DNA of 64,000 nucleotides. It comes from Neisseria zalophi (lineage in GTDB: Bacteria > Pseudomonadota > Gammaproteobacteria > Burkholderiales > Neisseriaceae). This document shows positions 21,204 to 29,037 of this stretch, piece after piece. Every line of letters starts with the position of its first letter. The first letter of the stretch is position 1. The stretch covers positions 496,001 through 560,000 of the forward strand of contig NZ_CP031700.1 in the NCBI RefSeq assembly GCF_008807015.1, in the 5' to 3' direction. The notes beneath the pieces were generated by a model. That model did not search any database and had not been told where the DNA came from. It was given only the letters and a program-made list of their open reading frames with translations. Position numbers and translations under genes: made by a program.

Positions 21204-21650
21204 ATGAATTTTTACCGTTTCTGCCAACGTACCGCTGCCGTTTCACTGGCTTTATGGGTTGCCGCTTGTTCTACAACCGACATGGAAAATGTGGTTCGCA
21301 GCAAGTGGAGCAGCATCGGCACCACATCAGACGGCAATATCAAAGCTTATATTGATAAAAACAGCATCAGTAAAAACGGCAATCTGGTGACCTTCCGTGA
21401 CCGTAAAATCGTGGTGGATCAGGATAAAGAACGTTACGTCAACACGCCGCGTTATAAAACCGCTATCGGTACATGGGAAATGCATTGTGCCAATAAAACC
21501 TACCGTTTAACTGCTTTGCAGCTATTGGATGAACGTGGTACGGTTGTGGCTAATGAAAACTACACTGCGGTTGACTTACGCCCGATGAGCGTAATGAACG
21601 GGTCGGTGACTGAAAAACAATTCGAGCAAGTGTGCGGGCAAAGCCTCTAG
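21204..21650 (+). CDS. Adhesin-E-like lipoprotein
   Basis: 148 residues. A lipoprotein signal ends at WVAAC (Cys near residue 22). The mature domain (W-x-S-I-G ... AYIDKNSISKNGNLVTFRDRKIVV ... YKTAIGTWEMHCANKTYRL) resembles the surface-adhesin protein E fold found in Haemophilus and many proteobacterial lipoproteins: an aromatic residue, a short ID-K-x-S-I motif and two cysteines (near 96 and 145). The ribosome site AAAGGAAAA partly overlaps an uptake sequence just upstream. The adhesin role is inferred from the family only. Confidence 0.65.
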   Translation: MNFYRFCQRTAAVSLALWVAACSTTDMENVVRSKWSSIGTTSDGNIKAYIDKNSISKNGNLVTFRDRKIVVDQDKERYVNTPRYKTAIGTWEMHCANKTYRLTALQLLDERGTVVANENYTAVDLRPMSVMNGSVTEKQFEQVCGQSL

Positions 21651-22092
21651 ATTTCAGACGGCCTGACTTTATTTAAATATCTATTTGAAATATATTTGAA
21701 AATTTTTGAAACCGATGATGTGTTGTATCTTGGTAAGTTTGAGCAGAGTCGGGTAAAAAGTTTCATGCTTTCTTTTACGGGTGTCTGGTATAGTAAAAGA
21801 TAGACTATGTGAAATAGGGCGGAATGATGGGTAAAAAACTCAGTTTCATCCATTGTGCAGCCGCCTTTATTTACAATAATCGCCTTCCCTGATGCTGTGG
21901 GTTTTCACCGTTGCAGACAGGGTCGCCGTCTTGAAAATGCCGTTTACAGCCTCAAAATTGTTTTGACAAGGCTTCAGACGGCATCATATAAATAATATAT
22001 AAGCACAGTGAACCTATATTTATTTCAGATGGCCTTCCATCTGAAAATTTATTTGTGCGTGAAGTAAAAGACTTTAAAAGGGAAACCGGATT
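21651..22092. other. Intergenic region with degenerate uptake sequences
   Basis: 440 bases before topA without a supportable gene. It holds an inverted uptake sequence just after the lipoprotein stop, another near 21973 and, at 22023-22046, a hairpin TTTCAGATGG / CCATCTGAAA. The latter is an uptake-type pair with a C-to-T change in each arm. Confidence 0.55.
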
Positions 22093-24402
22093 ATGGCAAA
22101 GAATTTATTAATTGTGGAGTCGCCCTCCAAAGCCAAAACGTTGAAAAAATACCTCGGCAGCGATTTTGAAATCCTCGCTTCCTATGGACACGTGCGCGAT
22201 TTGGTACCGAAAAACGGTGCGGTCGATCCTGATAACGATTTTGCCATGAAATACCAATTGGTCGCCCGCAACAGCAAACACGTTGACGCCATTGTTGCCG
22301 CTGCCAAAGAATCCGAAAACCTTTATCTCGCAACTGACCCGGATAGAGAAGGCGAGGCTATTTCATGGCACTTGCAGGAAATCTTGAAATCCAAACGCGG
22401 TTTGAAAAATCTCAAGCCGCAACGTGTTGTGTTTCATGAAATTACCAAAAATGCCGTTTTAGATGCCATCGCCCATCCGCGGGAGTTGGAAGAAAACTTA
22501 GTGGATGCGCAACAGGCGCGGCGCGCATTAGATTATTTGGTCGGCTTCAACCTTTCACCGCTGTTGTGGAAAAAAATCCGCCGCGGCCTGAGTGCCGGCC
22601 GTGTACAAAGCCCGGCCCTGCGCCTGATTTGCGAGCGTGAAAACGAAATCAAAGCTTTCGAAGCGCAGGAATATTGGACCGTTCACCTCGACAGCCATAA
22701 AGGTCGTAGCAAATTCACCGCCAAACTGGTGCAATGGCAGGGCGAAAAGCTGGAACAGTTTTCCCTGCCCGACGAAGCGGCACAACAAGCCGTTTTAAAC
22801 GGGCTGACCGATAAAGAAGCCGAAGTTGCCAACATTGAAAAGAAAAAACGCAGCCGCAACCCTGCTGCCCCGTTTACCACTTCGACTATGCAACAAGATG
22901 CCGTACGCAAACTCGGTATGACCACCGACCGCACCATGCGAACCGCCCAACAGCTTTATGAGGGTATTGATGTCGGGCAGGGCGCAATCGGTTTGATTAC
23001 CTATATGCGTACCGACAGCGTTACCCTGTCGGATGAAGCTTTGGTGGAAATCCGCCATTATATTGAAAACAAAATCGGCAAAGAATATCTGCCCGCCGCT
23101 GTCAAACAATATAAAACCAAGTCGAAAAACGCCCAAGAAGCGCACGAGGCCATCCGCCCGACTTCGGTTTACCGCACCCCCGAAAGCGTAAAACCTTTCC
23201 TGAGTGCCGACCAATTCAAGCTTTATCAGATGATTTGGCAGCGTACCGTTGCCTGCCAGATGACGCCTGCAAAATTCGACCAAACCACCGTTGATATTGC
23301 TTTGGGCGAAGGTGTTTTCCGCGTTACCGGCCAAGTGCAGACTTTTGCAGGTTTTTTAAATGTGTATGAAGAAGGCACTGACGATAGCGACGAGGGCGAA
23401 GACAATAAAAAACTGCCCGAAATGAAAGAGGGCGACAAACTGCCTGTCGATCAGCTTTATGGCGAACAGCATTTCACCACCCCGCCGCCGCGCTTTAACG
23501 AGGCTACGTTGGTGAAAGCGTTGGAAGAATTCGGCATCGGCCGCCCGTCGACCTATGCCAGCATTATTTCCACATTGAAAGACCGCGAATACGTTACGCT
23601 TGATCAAAAACGGTTTGTGCCGACCGATACCGGCGAAATTGTGAATAAATTCCTAACCGAGCACTTCGCCCAATACGTGGATTATCACTTTACCGCCAAG
23701 CTGGAAGACCAACTTGATGAAATCGCCACCGGTAAGCGCCAGTGGATTCCGGTGATGGATAAATTCTGGAAAGGCTTCAGCAAGCAGGTTAAAGAAAAAG
23801 AGGGCATCGAACGCGCCAAGATTACCACGGAAGAACTGGACGAAATTTGTCCGAAATGCGGCAATCACAAGCTGCAAATCAAGTTCGGCAAACGCGGCCG
23901 CTTTATTGCCTGTTCCGGTTATCCCGAATGTGATTACACCCGCAATATCGGGGAAACCGCCGAAGATGCCGCGAAAGAGGCCGAAGAACCAACAATAGTC
24001 GAAGGCCGTGAATGCCCGAAATGTGGCGGACAGCTAGTGTATAAAAAAGGCCGTTACGGTAAGTTTATCGGCTGTTCCAATTATCCGAAATGTAAACATA
24101 TCGAACCTTTGGAACCGCCGAAAGACACCGGCGTGGCGTGTCCGAAATGCGGCAAAGGCCACTTAATCGAACGCAAATCCCGCTACGGCAAACTGTTTTA
24201 CAGCTGCAATACTTATCCCGATTGCGATTACGCCGTATGGAATCCGCCCATCGCCGAAACTTGCCCCAACTGCAAATGGCCGGTATTAACCATTAAAACC
24301 ACCAAACGCTGGGGTGTAGAAAAAGTCTGCCCGCAGAAAGAGTGTGGTTGGAAAGAGCAAATCGAACCGCCGGCACCGAAAGGTTCGAAAGTAGCCGAGT
24401 AA
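22093..24402 (+). CDS. topA: DNA topoisomerase I
   Basis: 769 residues; relaxes negative supercoils. The Toprim domain begins LLIVESPSKAKTL (about 5-17) and has the acidic DPDREGEAI (about 82-90); the active-site tyrosine is in GLITYMRTDSV (near 301). Domains II-IV continue to about 575, followed by several four-cysteine zinc ribbons at the C-terminus: CPKCGNHKLQ, CPKCGGQLV, CPKCGKGHL and CPNCKW. This is the bacterial type IA layout. It marks the left neighbour of the prophage. Confidence 0.97.
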   Translation: MAKNLLIVESPSKAKTLKKYLGSDFEILASYGHVRDLVPKNGAVDPDNDFAMKYQLVARNSKHVDAIVAAAKESENLYLATDPDREGEAISWHLQEILKSKRGLKNLKPQRVVFHEITKNAVLDAIAHPRELEENLVDAQQARRALDYLVGFNLSPLLWKKIRRGLSAGRVQSPALRLICERENEIKAFEAQEYWTVHLDSHKGRSKFTAKLVQWQGEKLEQFSLPDEAAQQAVLNGLTDKEAEVANIEKKKRSRNPAAPFTTSTMQQDAVRKLGMTTDRTMRTAQQLYEGIDVGQGAIGLITYMRTDSVTLSDEALVEIRHYIENKIGKEYLPAAVKQYKTKSKNAQEAHEAIRPTSVYRTPESVKPFLSADQFKLYQMIWQRTVACQMTPAKFDQTTVDIALGEGVFRVTGQVQTFAGFLNVYEEGTDDSDEGEDNKKLPEMKEGDKLPVDQLYGEQHFTTPPPRFNEATLVKALEEFGIGRPSTYASIISTLKDREYVTLDQKRFVPTDTGEIVNKFLTEHFAQYVDYHFTAKLEDQLDEIATGKRQWIPVMDKFWKGFSKQVKEKEGIERAKITTEELDEICPKCGNHKLQIKFGKRGRFIACSGYPECDYTRNIGETAEDAAKEAEEPTIVEGRECPKCGGQLVYKKGRYGKFIGCSNYPKCKHIEPLEPPKDTGVACPKCGKGHLIERKSRYGKLFYSCNTYPDCDYAVWNPPIAETCPNCKWPVLTIKTTKRWGVEKVCPQKECGWKEQIEPPAPKGSKVAE

Positions 24403-24422
24403 CTTTTTAAAATAGTTGTTTA

Positions 24423-24460
24423 AAGGCCGTCTGAAACCGATATTCGTTTCAGACGGCCTT
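24423..24460. terminator. Uptake-sequence terminator of topA
   Basis: AAGGCCGTCTGAAAC and GTTTCAGACGGCCTT inverted, 20 bases after the topA stop. Confidence 0.8.
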
Positions 24461-24469
24461 ATATATTGC

Positions 24470-24493
24470 ACCCCCATGAAAGGGGGTATTTTT
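24470..24493 (+). terminator. Hairpin at the left edge of the prophage
   Basis: ACCCCC (24470-24475) pairs with GGGGGT (24482-24487) around ATGAAA, followed by ATTTTT. It looks like an intrinsic terminator and is not an uptake sequence; it may belong to the phage or to its target site. Confidence 0.55.
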
Positions 24494-24501
24494 ACATAAA
24501 C

Positions 24502-24511
24502 ACCCCTTGAC
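24502..24511. repeat. ACCCCTTGAC copy, left end
   Basis: A ten-base sequence that recurs at 30419-30428 in the non-coding region past zot, with an inverted nine-base copy at 30358-30366. It could be an attachment core or part of the phage origin. TTGACA here could also serve as a -35 box. Confidence 0.4.
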
Positions 24512-24545
24512 AAGTTTATTAACCGACTTTTGAAAGGGGTCTCAA

Positions 24546-24779
24546 ATGTCATTAACTTTTTATACTGTTACGCCTGAATCAAAACAGTTTCCCAAGTCGT
24601 ACATACTTCAAGTATTCAACGAAACACAAGATGATGAAGTCGTTTGTGTTCAGACGGTTAACTTCCCTATTCGAAACCCAGCACTTCCCAACAAGGTATT
24701 GAACGAAGCCCATGCTTGCGGCCGAATGCTCGTTAACAAAATCATGAACGCGAATATAGCGCGCATGGGGGGGCTGTAA
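24546..24779 (+). CDS. Small phage protein of unknown function
   Basis: 77 residues, the first gene of the prophage. No recognised motif; no signal peptide or membrane helix. GAAAGGGG lies eight bases before the ATG. Its TAA overlaps the next gene's ATG by one base (TAATG at 24777-24781), so translation of the two is probably coupled. Position ahead of rep suggests a replication or control role, but that is a guess. Confidence 0.7.
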   Translation: MSLTFYTVTPESKQFPKSYILQVFNETQDDEVVCVQTVNFPIRNPALPNKVLNEAHACGRMLVNKIMNANIARMGGL

Positions 24780-25006
24780 TGGAAGCTGCCCGTAAATACC
24801 GCATCAAACCAAACCCCGACCGTTTCGGCGGCGGGTGGAATCTTCAGCTTATCCAAGCAGGCAGAATCATTAAAACGCATACAGAACCGCACAACAAATA
24901 CCCGCAAGGTTTTGAATTTGATGGGAAGAAACACTATGACCTTTCATTCCTTGCGTGCAAATTGAATGGTGAAACGTGGGTTTCAGATGGGGGTATGCCA
25001 GTATGA
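24779..25006 (+). CDS. Small phage protein of unknown function
   Basis: 75 residues, soluble, mixed basic character (EAARKYRIKPNPDRFGGGWNL at the start). No family recognised. It starts in the stop codon of the previous gene and ends in an ATGA overlap with rep (25003-25006). The chain of overlaps makes this a single translational unit with rep. Confidence 0.7.
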   Translation: MEAARKYRIKPNPDRFGGGWNLQLIQAGRIIKTHTEPHNKYPQGFEFDGKKHYDLSFLACKLNGETWVSDGGMPV

Positions 25007-26010
25007 AACGCCGTTGCCCCGAATGTTTGACTTACCGCCATCCGTCCGCCTTTTCAGGCGGTATCGGTTGCGTCTGTGATGTGTGCGCTGCTGCGGCGCA
25101 AAGCGCGAAGCGCGGCGCGCTTCCTTGTCTTAATAGTAATAACTGCATTGGGAATCATGCTGAAAGCATGATTAGTAACAAAAACAAGCAATTACCCGAA
25201 TTTCATGAAAGGTTAAAAAAAGAAGCTGACAAAAAAAGCGCAAAACTGAATGAGTTCAGTACATCGCACAAAAAATCAGCAACGGCTTTAGAGCTGAACG
25301 TTCATCAATTCATCGAAACTTTTGGCATAAATCATGTTGGTTTCCTGACGCTTACTTTCGCTGATGATGTGCAAGACGTGAAAGAAGCAAGCCGCAGATT
25401 TCATAGTTTGAGAACAAACTTTTTAAGCAAGCATTTTAAACACTATATCTGCGTGTATGAACGCACCAAGAAAGGAAGAATTCATTTCCATCTGATCGTA
25501 AACACCCGTGAAGATATACGTCGCGGCCTGAATTTTGCAGCGATTGCCGCGAGAAACTACACAAGCGCAAACCCCGCATTGCGCCAGTTGTGGAAACTGA
25601 TACGCGAAAACGTCGGTAAATACGGCTTCGGTCGTTCCGAACTATTGCCCGTAAAGACAAACAGCAAAGGCTTAGCGCGTTATGTGGCTAAGTACATTGC
25701 AAAACATATTGATAGCCGCAAGCCTGAAGACAAAGGATACCGCCTGATTAGAACAACGATAGACAAAAAAAGCCTTTGGAAGATTGCAACGTCTAATTTT
25801 TCCTTCCGCTCGGTAGGTTCTGCTGAATGGCGGCGTAAGTTGGAAAGCTGGGTTGTCGCTATCGAACCCTATTTAAAACAATATGCTGTTGAAATGAAAG
25901 GCTATGAAATACCCGATATAGACCAAGAAAATTACAACATTATTTTAAGCGAAGTAATCAGCCCGAAGTGGGCATTTCTAAACCGTGAAATTATTACCAA
26001 TTTAGCCTAA
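25003..26010 (+). CDS. Phage rolling-circle replication initiator (HUH Rep)
   Basis: 335 residues from ATG 25003, which overlaps the preceding stop as ATGA; a GTG at 24976 is in frame but less likely. Two CxxC pairs near the N-terminus (CPEC 5-8, CDVC 25-28) suggest a zinc site. The HUH nuclease motifs follow: motif 1 FLTLTFADD (114-122), motif 2 H-F-H (161-163) and motif 3 Y-V-A-K-Y-I-A-K (227-234) with two candidate tyrosines. It would nick the plus-strand origin. This is the replication protein of the prophage. Confidence 0.85.
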   Translation: MKRRCPECLTYRHPSAFSGGIGCVCDVCAAAAQSAKRGALPCLNSNNCIGNHAESMISNKNKQLPEFHERLKKEADKKSAKLNEFSTSHKKSATALELNVHQFIETFGINHVGFLTLTFADDVQDVKEASRRFHSLRTNFLSKHFKHYICVYERTKKGRIHFHLIVNTREDIRRGLNFAAIAARNYTSANPALRQLWKLIRENVGKYGFGRSELLPVKTNSKGLARYVAKYIAKHIDSRKPEDKGYRLIRTTIDKKSLWKIATSNFSFRSVGSAEWRRKLESWVVAIEPYLKQYAVEMKGYEIPDIDQENYNIILSEVISPKWAFLNREIITNLA

Positions 26011-26022
26011 GAAAGGATAGCC

Positions 26023-26304
26023 ATGAGTAACGAAAACCAAGACAGACAAGCCCCCGTACAGGGATTATTTATCACTGGGGCATTTGACCGCATGATTGTC
26101 AAAGAACGCAAGAATGATGACGGCAGTTATACCAAAACCCATTACGTGGGCATGATTGTTAGAACCGAAACGACAACGAACCTTTATCAGGTTCGCACCA
26201 AGACACCCGAAAAATACGCATCTTTAAAACAGAATCAGATTGTAACCCTGTGGGTATTCCCCCGCGCATTTAAAGACAACGTGTATTACTCAGACGAAAG
26301 CTAA
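26023..26304 (+). CDS. Possible phage single-stranded DNA-binding protein (gV-like)
   Basis: 93 residues, twelve bases after rep with GAAAGG as ribosome site. No motif is decisive. Size, place between rep and the coat gene, and a beta-rich, charged sequence (VKERKNDDGSYTKTHYVGMIVRTETTTNLYQVR) fit the gene-V-type protein that coats phage ssDNA. The call rests mostly on synteny. Confidence 0.5.
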   Translation: MSNENQDRQAPVQGLFITGAFDRMIVKERKNDDGSYTKTHYVGMIVRTETTTNLYQVRTKTPEKYASLKQNQIVTLWVFPRAFKDNVYYSDES

Positions 26305-26325
26305 ACAGTAAGTTTTCAAGGTTTA

Positions 26326-26368
26326 GGCGGTGTACCTTGAATTGACCCCTTAAACACCGTCATTTTTT
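26326..26368 (+). terminator. Terminator between the replication and structural modules of the phage
   Basis: GGCGGTGT (26326-26333) pairs with ACACCGTC (26354-26361, one G-U) and ATTTTTT follows. In coliphages the strong terminator follows the coat gene; here it precedes it, so the coat gene needs its own promoter or read-through. Confidence 0.6.
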
Positions 26369-26392
26369 AAAACCTAATTGAAAGGAATTATC

Positions 26393-26620
26393 ATGAAAAA
26401 TTTGAAGAAAAAACTGCAATACGGCGTTGCCGTTGTGACTACATCTGCGTTGCCTGCTTTAGCATTGGCGGATGAAAGCATAAATTTGTTGGATATTGTA
26501 AAAACTGAAGCTACTGGCCTTAAAGCAGGTGTTTTGGCTATTGGTACATTGGTTATCGGCGTATCCGTTGCCTTTGCCATGATTCGCATCGGTAAACGCG
26601 GCTCTAATGCAGTAGGTTAA
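26393..26620 (+). CDS. Phage major coat protein (gVIII type)
   Basis: 75 residues from ATG 26393 (AAAGGAA eight bases upstream; an in-frame TTG at 26378 is unlikely). Signal peptide with K-rich start and cleavage probably after LALA. The mature part of about 49 residues has the classic three zones: acidic N-terminus (DES...), a hydrophobic span (LAIGTLVIGVSVAFAMI) and a basic tail (RIGKRGSNAVG). This matches filamentous phage coat proteins in size and plan. Confidence 0.8.
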   Translation: MKNLKKKLQYGVAVVTTSALPALALADESINLLDIVKTEATGLKAGVLAIGTLVIGVSVAFAMIRIGKRGSNAVG

Positions 26621-26629
26621 GGCGCGGTT

Positions 26630-26935
26630 ATGGGTTATCAGGTCGGCAGAATCTGCTATCAAACCTATGAAGAAGCCACAAACGTCTTGATGACCCAAGT
26701 TGTGCCGACGATAGACAAAGACGGGGTGCTACATCACCCCGTTTTTAACGGCAAGGACTGGGTTTATAAAGAACAGATAATCAAGCCGACGTATCCGCAA
26801 TGCGAATATGGAGCGTATGCCAAAGCAGGGAAAGAAATAGGTGTAGGCATGGTATCTGCCATCGCGGTGTTATTGGTGGTCGTTGTGGCGTTAAGGTCTG
26901 TTGCATTGATTGAGAGTGAAAGTAATGAAAAATGA
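26630..26935 (+). CDS. Small phage membrane protein
   Basis: 101 residues, with one hydrophobic segment near the C-terminus (VGMVSAIAVLLVVVVALRSVALI). No clear signal peptide; topology with the segment near the end suggests a C-terminal anchor. It lies between coat and attachment proteins and overlaps the next start (ATG 26925). Probably a minor virion or assembly protein; this is inferred from position. Confidence 0.65.
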   Translation: MGYQVGRICYQTYEEATNVLMTQVVPTIDKDGVLHHPVFNGKDWVYKEQIIKPTYPQCEYGAYAKAGKEIGVGMVSAIAVLLVVVVALRSVALIESESNEK

Positions 26936-28745
26936 TACCGGAAATAGAATTTTTACTAGGCTTGCTGCCCGCACTGTGCGTGTCGGTGTGCTTGTGTGTT
27001 TTAGCGGTAACGCTGCGCTAATCCCGCTTACGGCATGGGCGGATGTACCACCACCGCCCCCTGCATATCACAAACAGATAGACACAAGCTTTCCGAGTGG
27101 TCGGGCGCTGATTAATCAGGGATACGATCCGAAGACAGGCGTGTTAAAGGTACAGGTCGATAACAGCGGCAAGCCGAAAGTGAGCGGTAAAGGCGGCGTG
27201 ATTACGGGCAGGCAAGATGTAAACGTAACGGTTACCGATACCTATGGTAATAAAGCAAGGATTAAATCAGCAGTTAGTCAAACTGCAAATTCATTAGTTA
27301 TTGCCGGATATGTAGGTGGTTCTATTGCAAAAGGTATTGATGCTTATGGCAATCAAGCTGTCAATGATGTAAGGGATGGCCGTTATGGCGATGCTATGCG
27401 TTCAGCGGCTGGTGTGGTTGCTTCAACTTTAGATGGCCTTTCTGGTGGCGTGCTTTCTTCTGTAACTGGTGTTGCTGACAACATATTGGGCACAAATGCA
27501 TCAGGGCTTAACCCGTCTGCTAATCCCTCTAGTAGTGTTGATACGGGGAAGCTTAGAGAAGCTGCGGCAAAAGCTGCCTCATCCCAAGCTAAAGCTGAAA
27601 GACAAGGCGACGTAAGCGGTGCGGTTGTATCGGCGACAGTAAAAAAAGCGGCAGAAGCTGCTGAAAAAGCGGCATCGGTCGCTGAAAAGATAGACAAAGG
27701 AAAAACAACAGAAACTTATTGGGTGGCATCTGCGCAAGGTCAGTATGCCAAATATGGCGATACTCCTGAAAATGCGTGTTCGGGTGAAGCACCGGGTAGC
27801 AATGGTTTGAAATTTTTCTATGTTGACGGTTCATGTTTGGGTGGGGTTGATAAGCCGACATGGTTGTGGGGTTTAGAAGCTAAGACGGTTAAGTTAAAGG
27901 TACCGGATTTAAAGCAATCTGATGTAAGCCTATCATCTGGTGAGATAGCGGCAATCTTAAAGAACATGGCTGAACAACAGCAAGCTAACCATGAAGAAAT
28001 GATGCGGCAATTGACAGCGATTGCTGGCAATACAGCAGTACAAAACGCGACCACATCTAAAAGCGTAACCCCTGTTACCGTTTTAACCGATCCATATACA
28101 CCCGCCGGTTCAAATACACCACAACAAACCGAATTTAGTTTAAAGAGTGACGGCAGTATTTCTGCAAGGTCGATTTCACGTCCAGATTTAGTAGCTGGCA
28201 GTTTTCAGGCTCCGCGACGTACTGAAATAGTTAAGAACACTACTTTAAGTCCTGAAAAGCAGCTAACGCCTGAAAGTAGTCAACAGGATACTAATCAGGG
28301 AACGACACAAGGCAGCGAACAGGGTACAAATCAGGGAACGACGCAAGGAACCCAACAGGGTACTAATCAGGGAACGACGCAAGGAAGCCAACAGGGAACC
28401 ACTCAAGGCACTGCACAAGGCAGCAATCAGGGGCAGCAGAATGACAAACAGGATTTTTGCCGTCAAAACCCGAATTCCGCATCTTGTGCCGATTTGGGCG
28501 ATACCAGTTATGAAGATTTAGATATACCCGAAAAAACCATAGATTTGCAATTTAAGCCGATAGATGTTTTTGCAACCGATGGAACCTGTCCCGCCCCGAT
28601 TCGGTATGAGTTAGGCTCGCTTGGTAGCTTTGAAATGGGCTATGACTATATTTGCAGCTTTTTGAGAATGATAAGGCCGATTGTCATACTGGGCACAATC
28701 ATAACCTGCAGCATGATTGCATATAGCGCGGTTAAGGAGTTGTGA
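26925..28745 (+). CDS. tspB: TspB-family phage attachment protein (pIII-like)
   Basis: 606 residues from ATG 26925, overlapping the previous gene by eleven bases. N-terminal export signal (to about WADV), an alanine-rich middle, a Q-G-T-N-Q-G-type repeat linker (about 458-505), and a C-terminal domain with DFCRQNPNSASCADLG, then IPEKTIDLQFKPIDVFA, CPAPIRYEL and a final hydrophobic anchor (IRPIVILGTIITCSMIAY). This last domain matches the neisserial TspB family, known as an immunoglobulin-binding, T-cell-stimulating prophage protein. In inoviruses this slot is held by the pIII receptor-binding protein, with the same signal, linker and anchor plan. Confidence 0.82.
   Translation: MKNDTGNRIFTRLAARTVRVGVLVCFSGNAALIPLTAWADVPPPPPAYHKQIDTSFPSGRALINQGYDPKTGVLKVQVDNSGKPKVSGKGGVITGRQDVNVTVTDTYGNKARIKSAVSQTANSLVIAGYVGGSIAKGIDAYGNQAVNDVRDGRYGDAMRSAAGVVASTLDGLSGGVLSSVTGVADNILGTNASGLNPSANPSSSVDTGKLREAAAKAASSQAKAERQGDVSGAVVSATVKKAAEAAEKAASVAEKIDKGKTTETYWVASAQGQYAKYGDTPENACSGEAPGSNGLKFFYVDGSCLGGVDKPTWLWGLEAKTVKLKVPDLKQSDVSLSSGEIAAILKNMAEQQQANHEEMMRQLTAIAGNTAVQNATTSKSVTPVTVLTDPYTPAGSNTPQQTEFSLKSDGSISARSISRPDLVAGSFQAPRRTEIVKNTTLSPEKQLTPESSQQDTNQGTTQGSEQGTNQGTTQGTQQGTNQGTTQGSQQGTTQGTAQGSNQGQQNDKQDFCRQNPNSASCADLGDTSYEDLDIPEKTIDLQFKPIDVFATDGTCPAPIRYELGSLGSFEMGYDYICSFLRMIRPIVILGTIITCSMIAYSAVKEL
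28296..28403 (+). repeat. Three 36-bp tandem repeats in tspB
   Basis: Units start at 28296, 28332 and 28368, each beginning CAGGGAACGAC and nearly identical; a degenerate continuation runs to about 28435. Each unit encodes a Q-G-T-T-Q-G-x-x-Q-G-T-x pattern, so copy number changes keep the frame. Confidence 0.85.
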
Positions 28746-28746
28746 T

Positions 28747-29025
28747 ATGTGGGGGAAACTCATAACGGGCGTATTAATGAGCGTGGCAGGCAGACTAATT
28801 GCCGCACTGGGTTTGTCTTTCGTGTCGTATGTCGGCCTTAATGAAATACAGGGCTACCTGCTGAATCAGGTACAGACGCAAATAGGGGGCATACCGAATG
28901 ACGCCTTACAACTGGCCTATATAGCCGGAATGGGGGTGGTTTTGAATTGGATATTCGGCACCTTTGCATTTATAGCGTCCATGAAAACCATGTCCAAGCT
29001 GTCGGCAGGCATACAAAGAAAATAG
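28747..29025 (+). CDS. DUF2523-type phage protein (pVI-like)
   Basis: 92 residues from ATG 28747, with AAGGAG nine bases upstream. Three hydrophobic parts (about 5-28, 54-72, and part of 74-85) and an Q-V-Q-T-Q-I-G-G middle. Small proteins of this kind (DUF2523) sit between pIII- and pI-type genes in inoviruses and probably cap the virion end with pIII. Follows tspB by one base. Confidence 0.72.
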   Translation: MWGKLITGVLMSVAGRLIAALGLSFVSYVGLNEIQGYLLNQVQTQIGGIPNDALQLAYIAGMGVVLNWIFGTFAFIASMKTMSKLSAGIQRK

Positions 29026-29037
29026 AAAGGAATAAGC

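Noticed and set aside
24403..24545. dRS3-type repeat (ATTCCC-N8-GGGAAT) at the phage junction
   Set aside because: Neisserial filamentous phages often sit at such repeats, but none is visible at either edge here.
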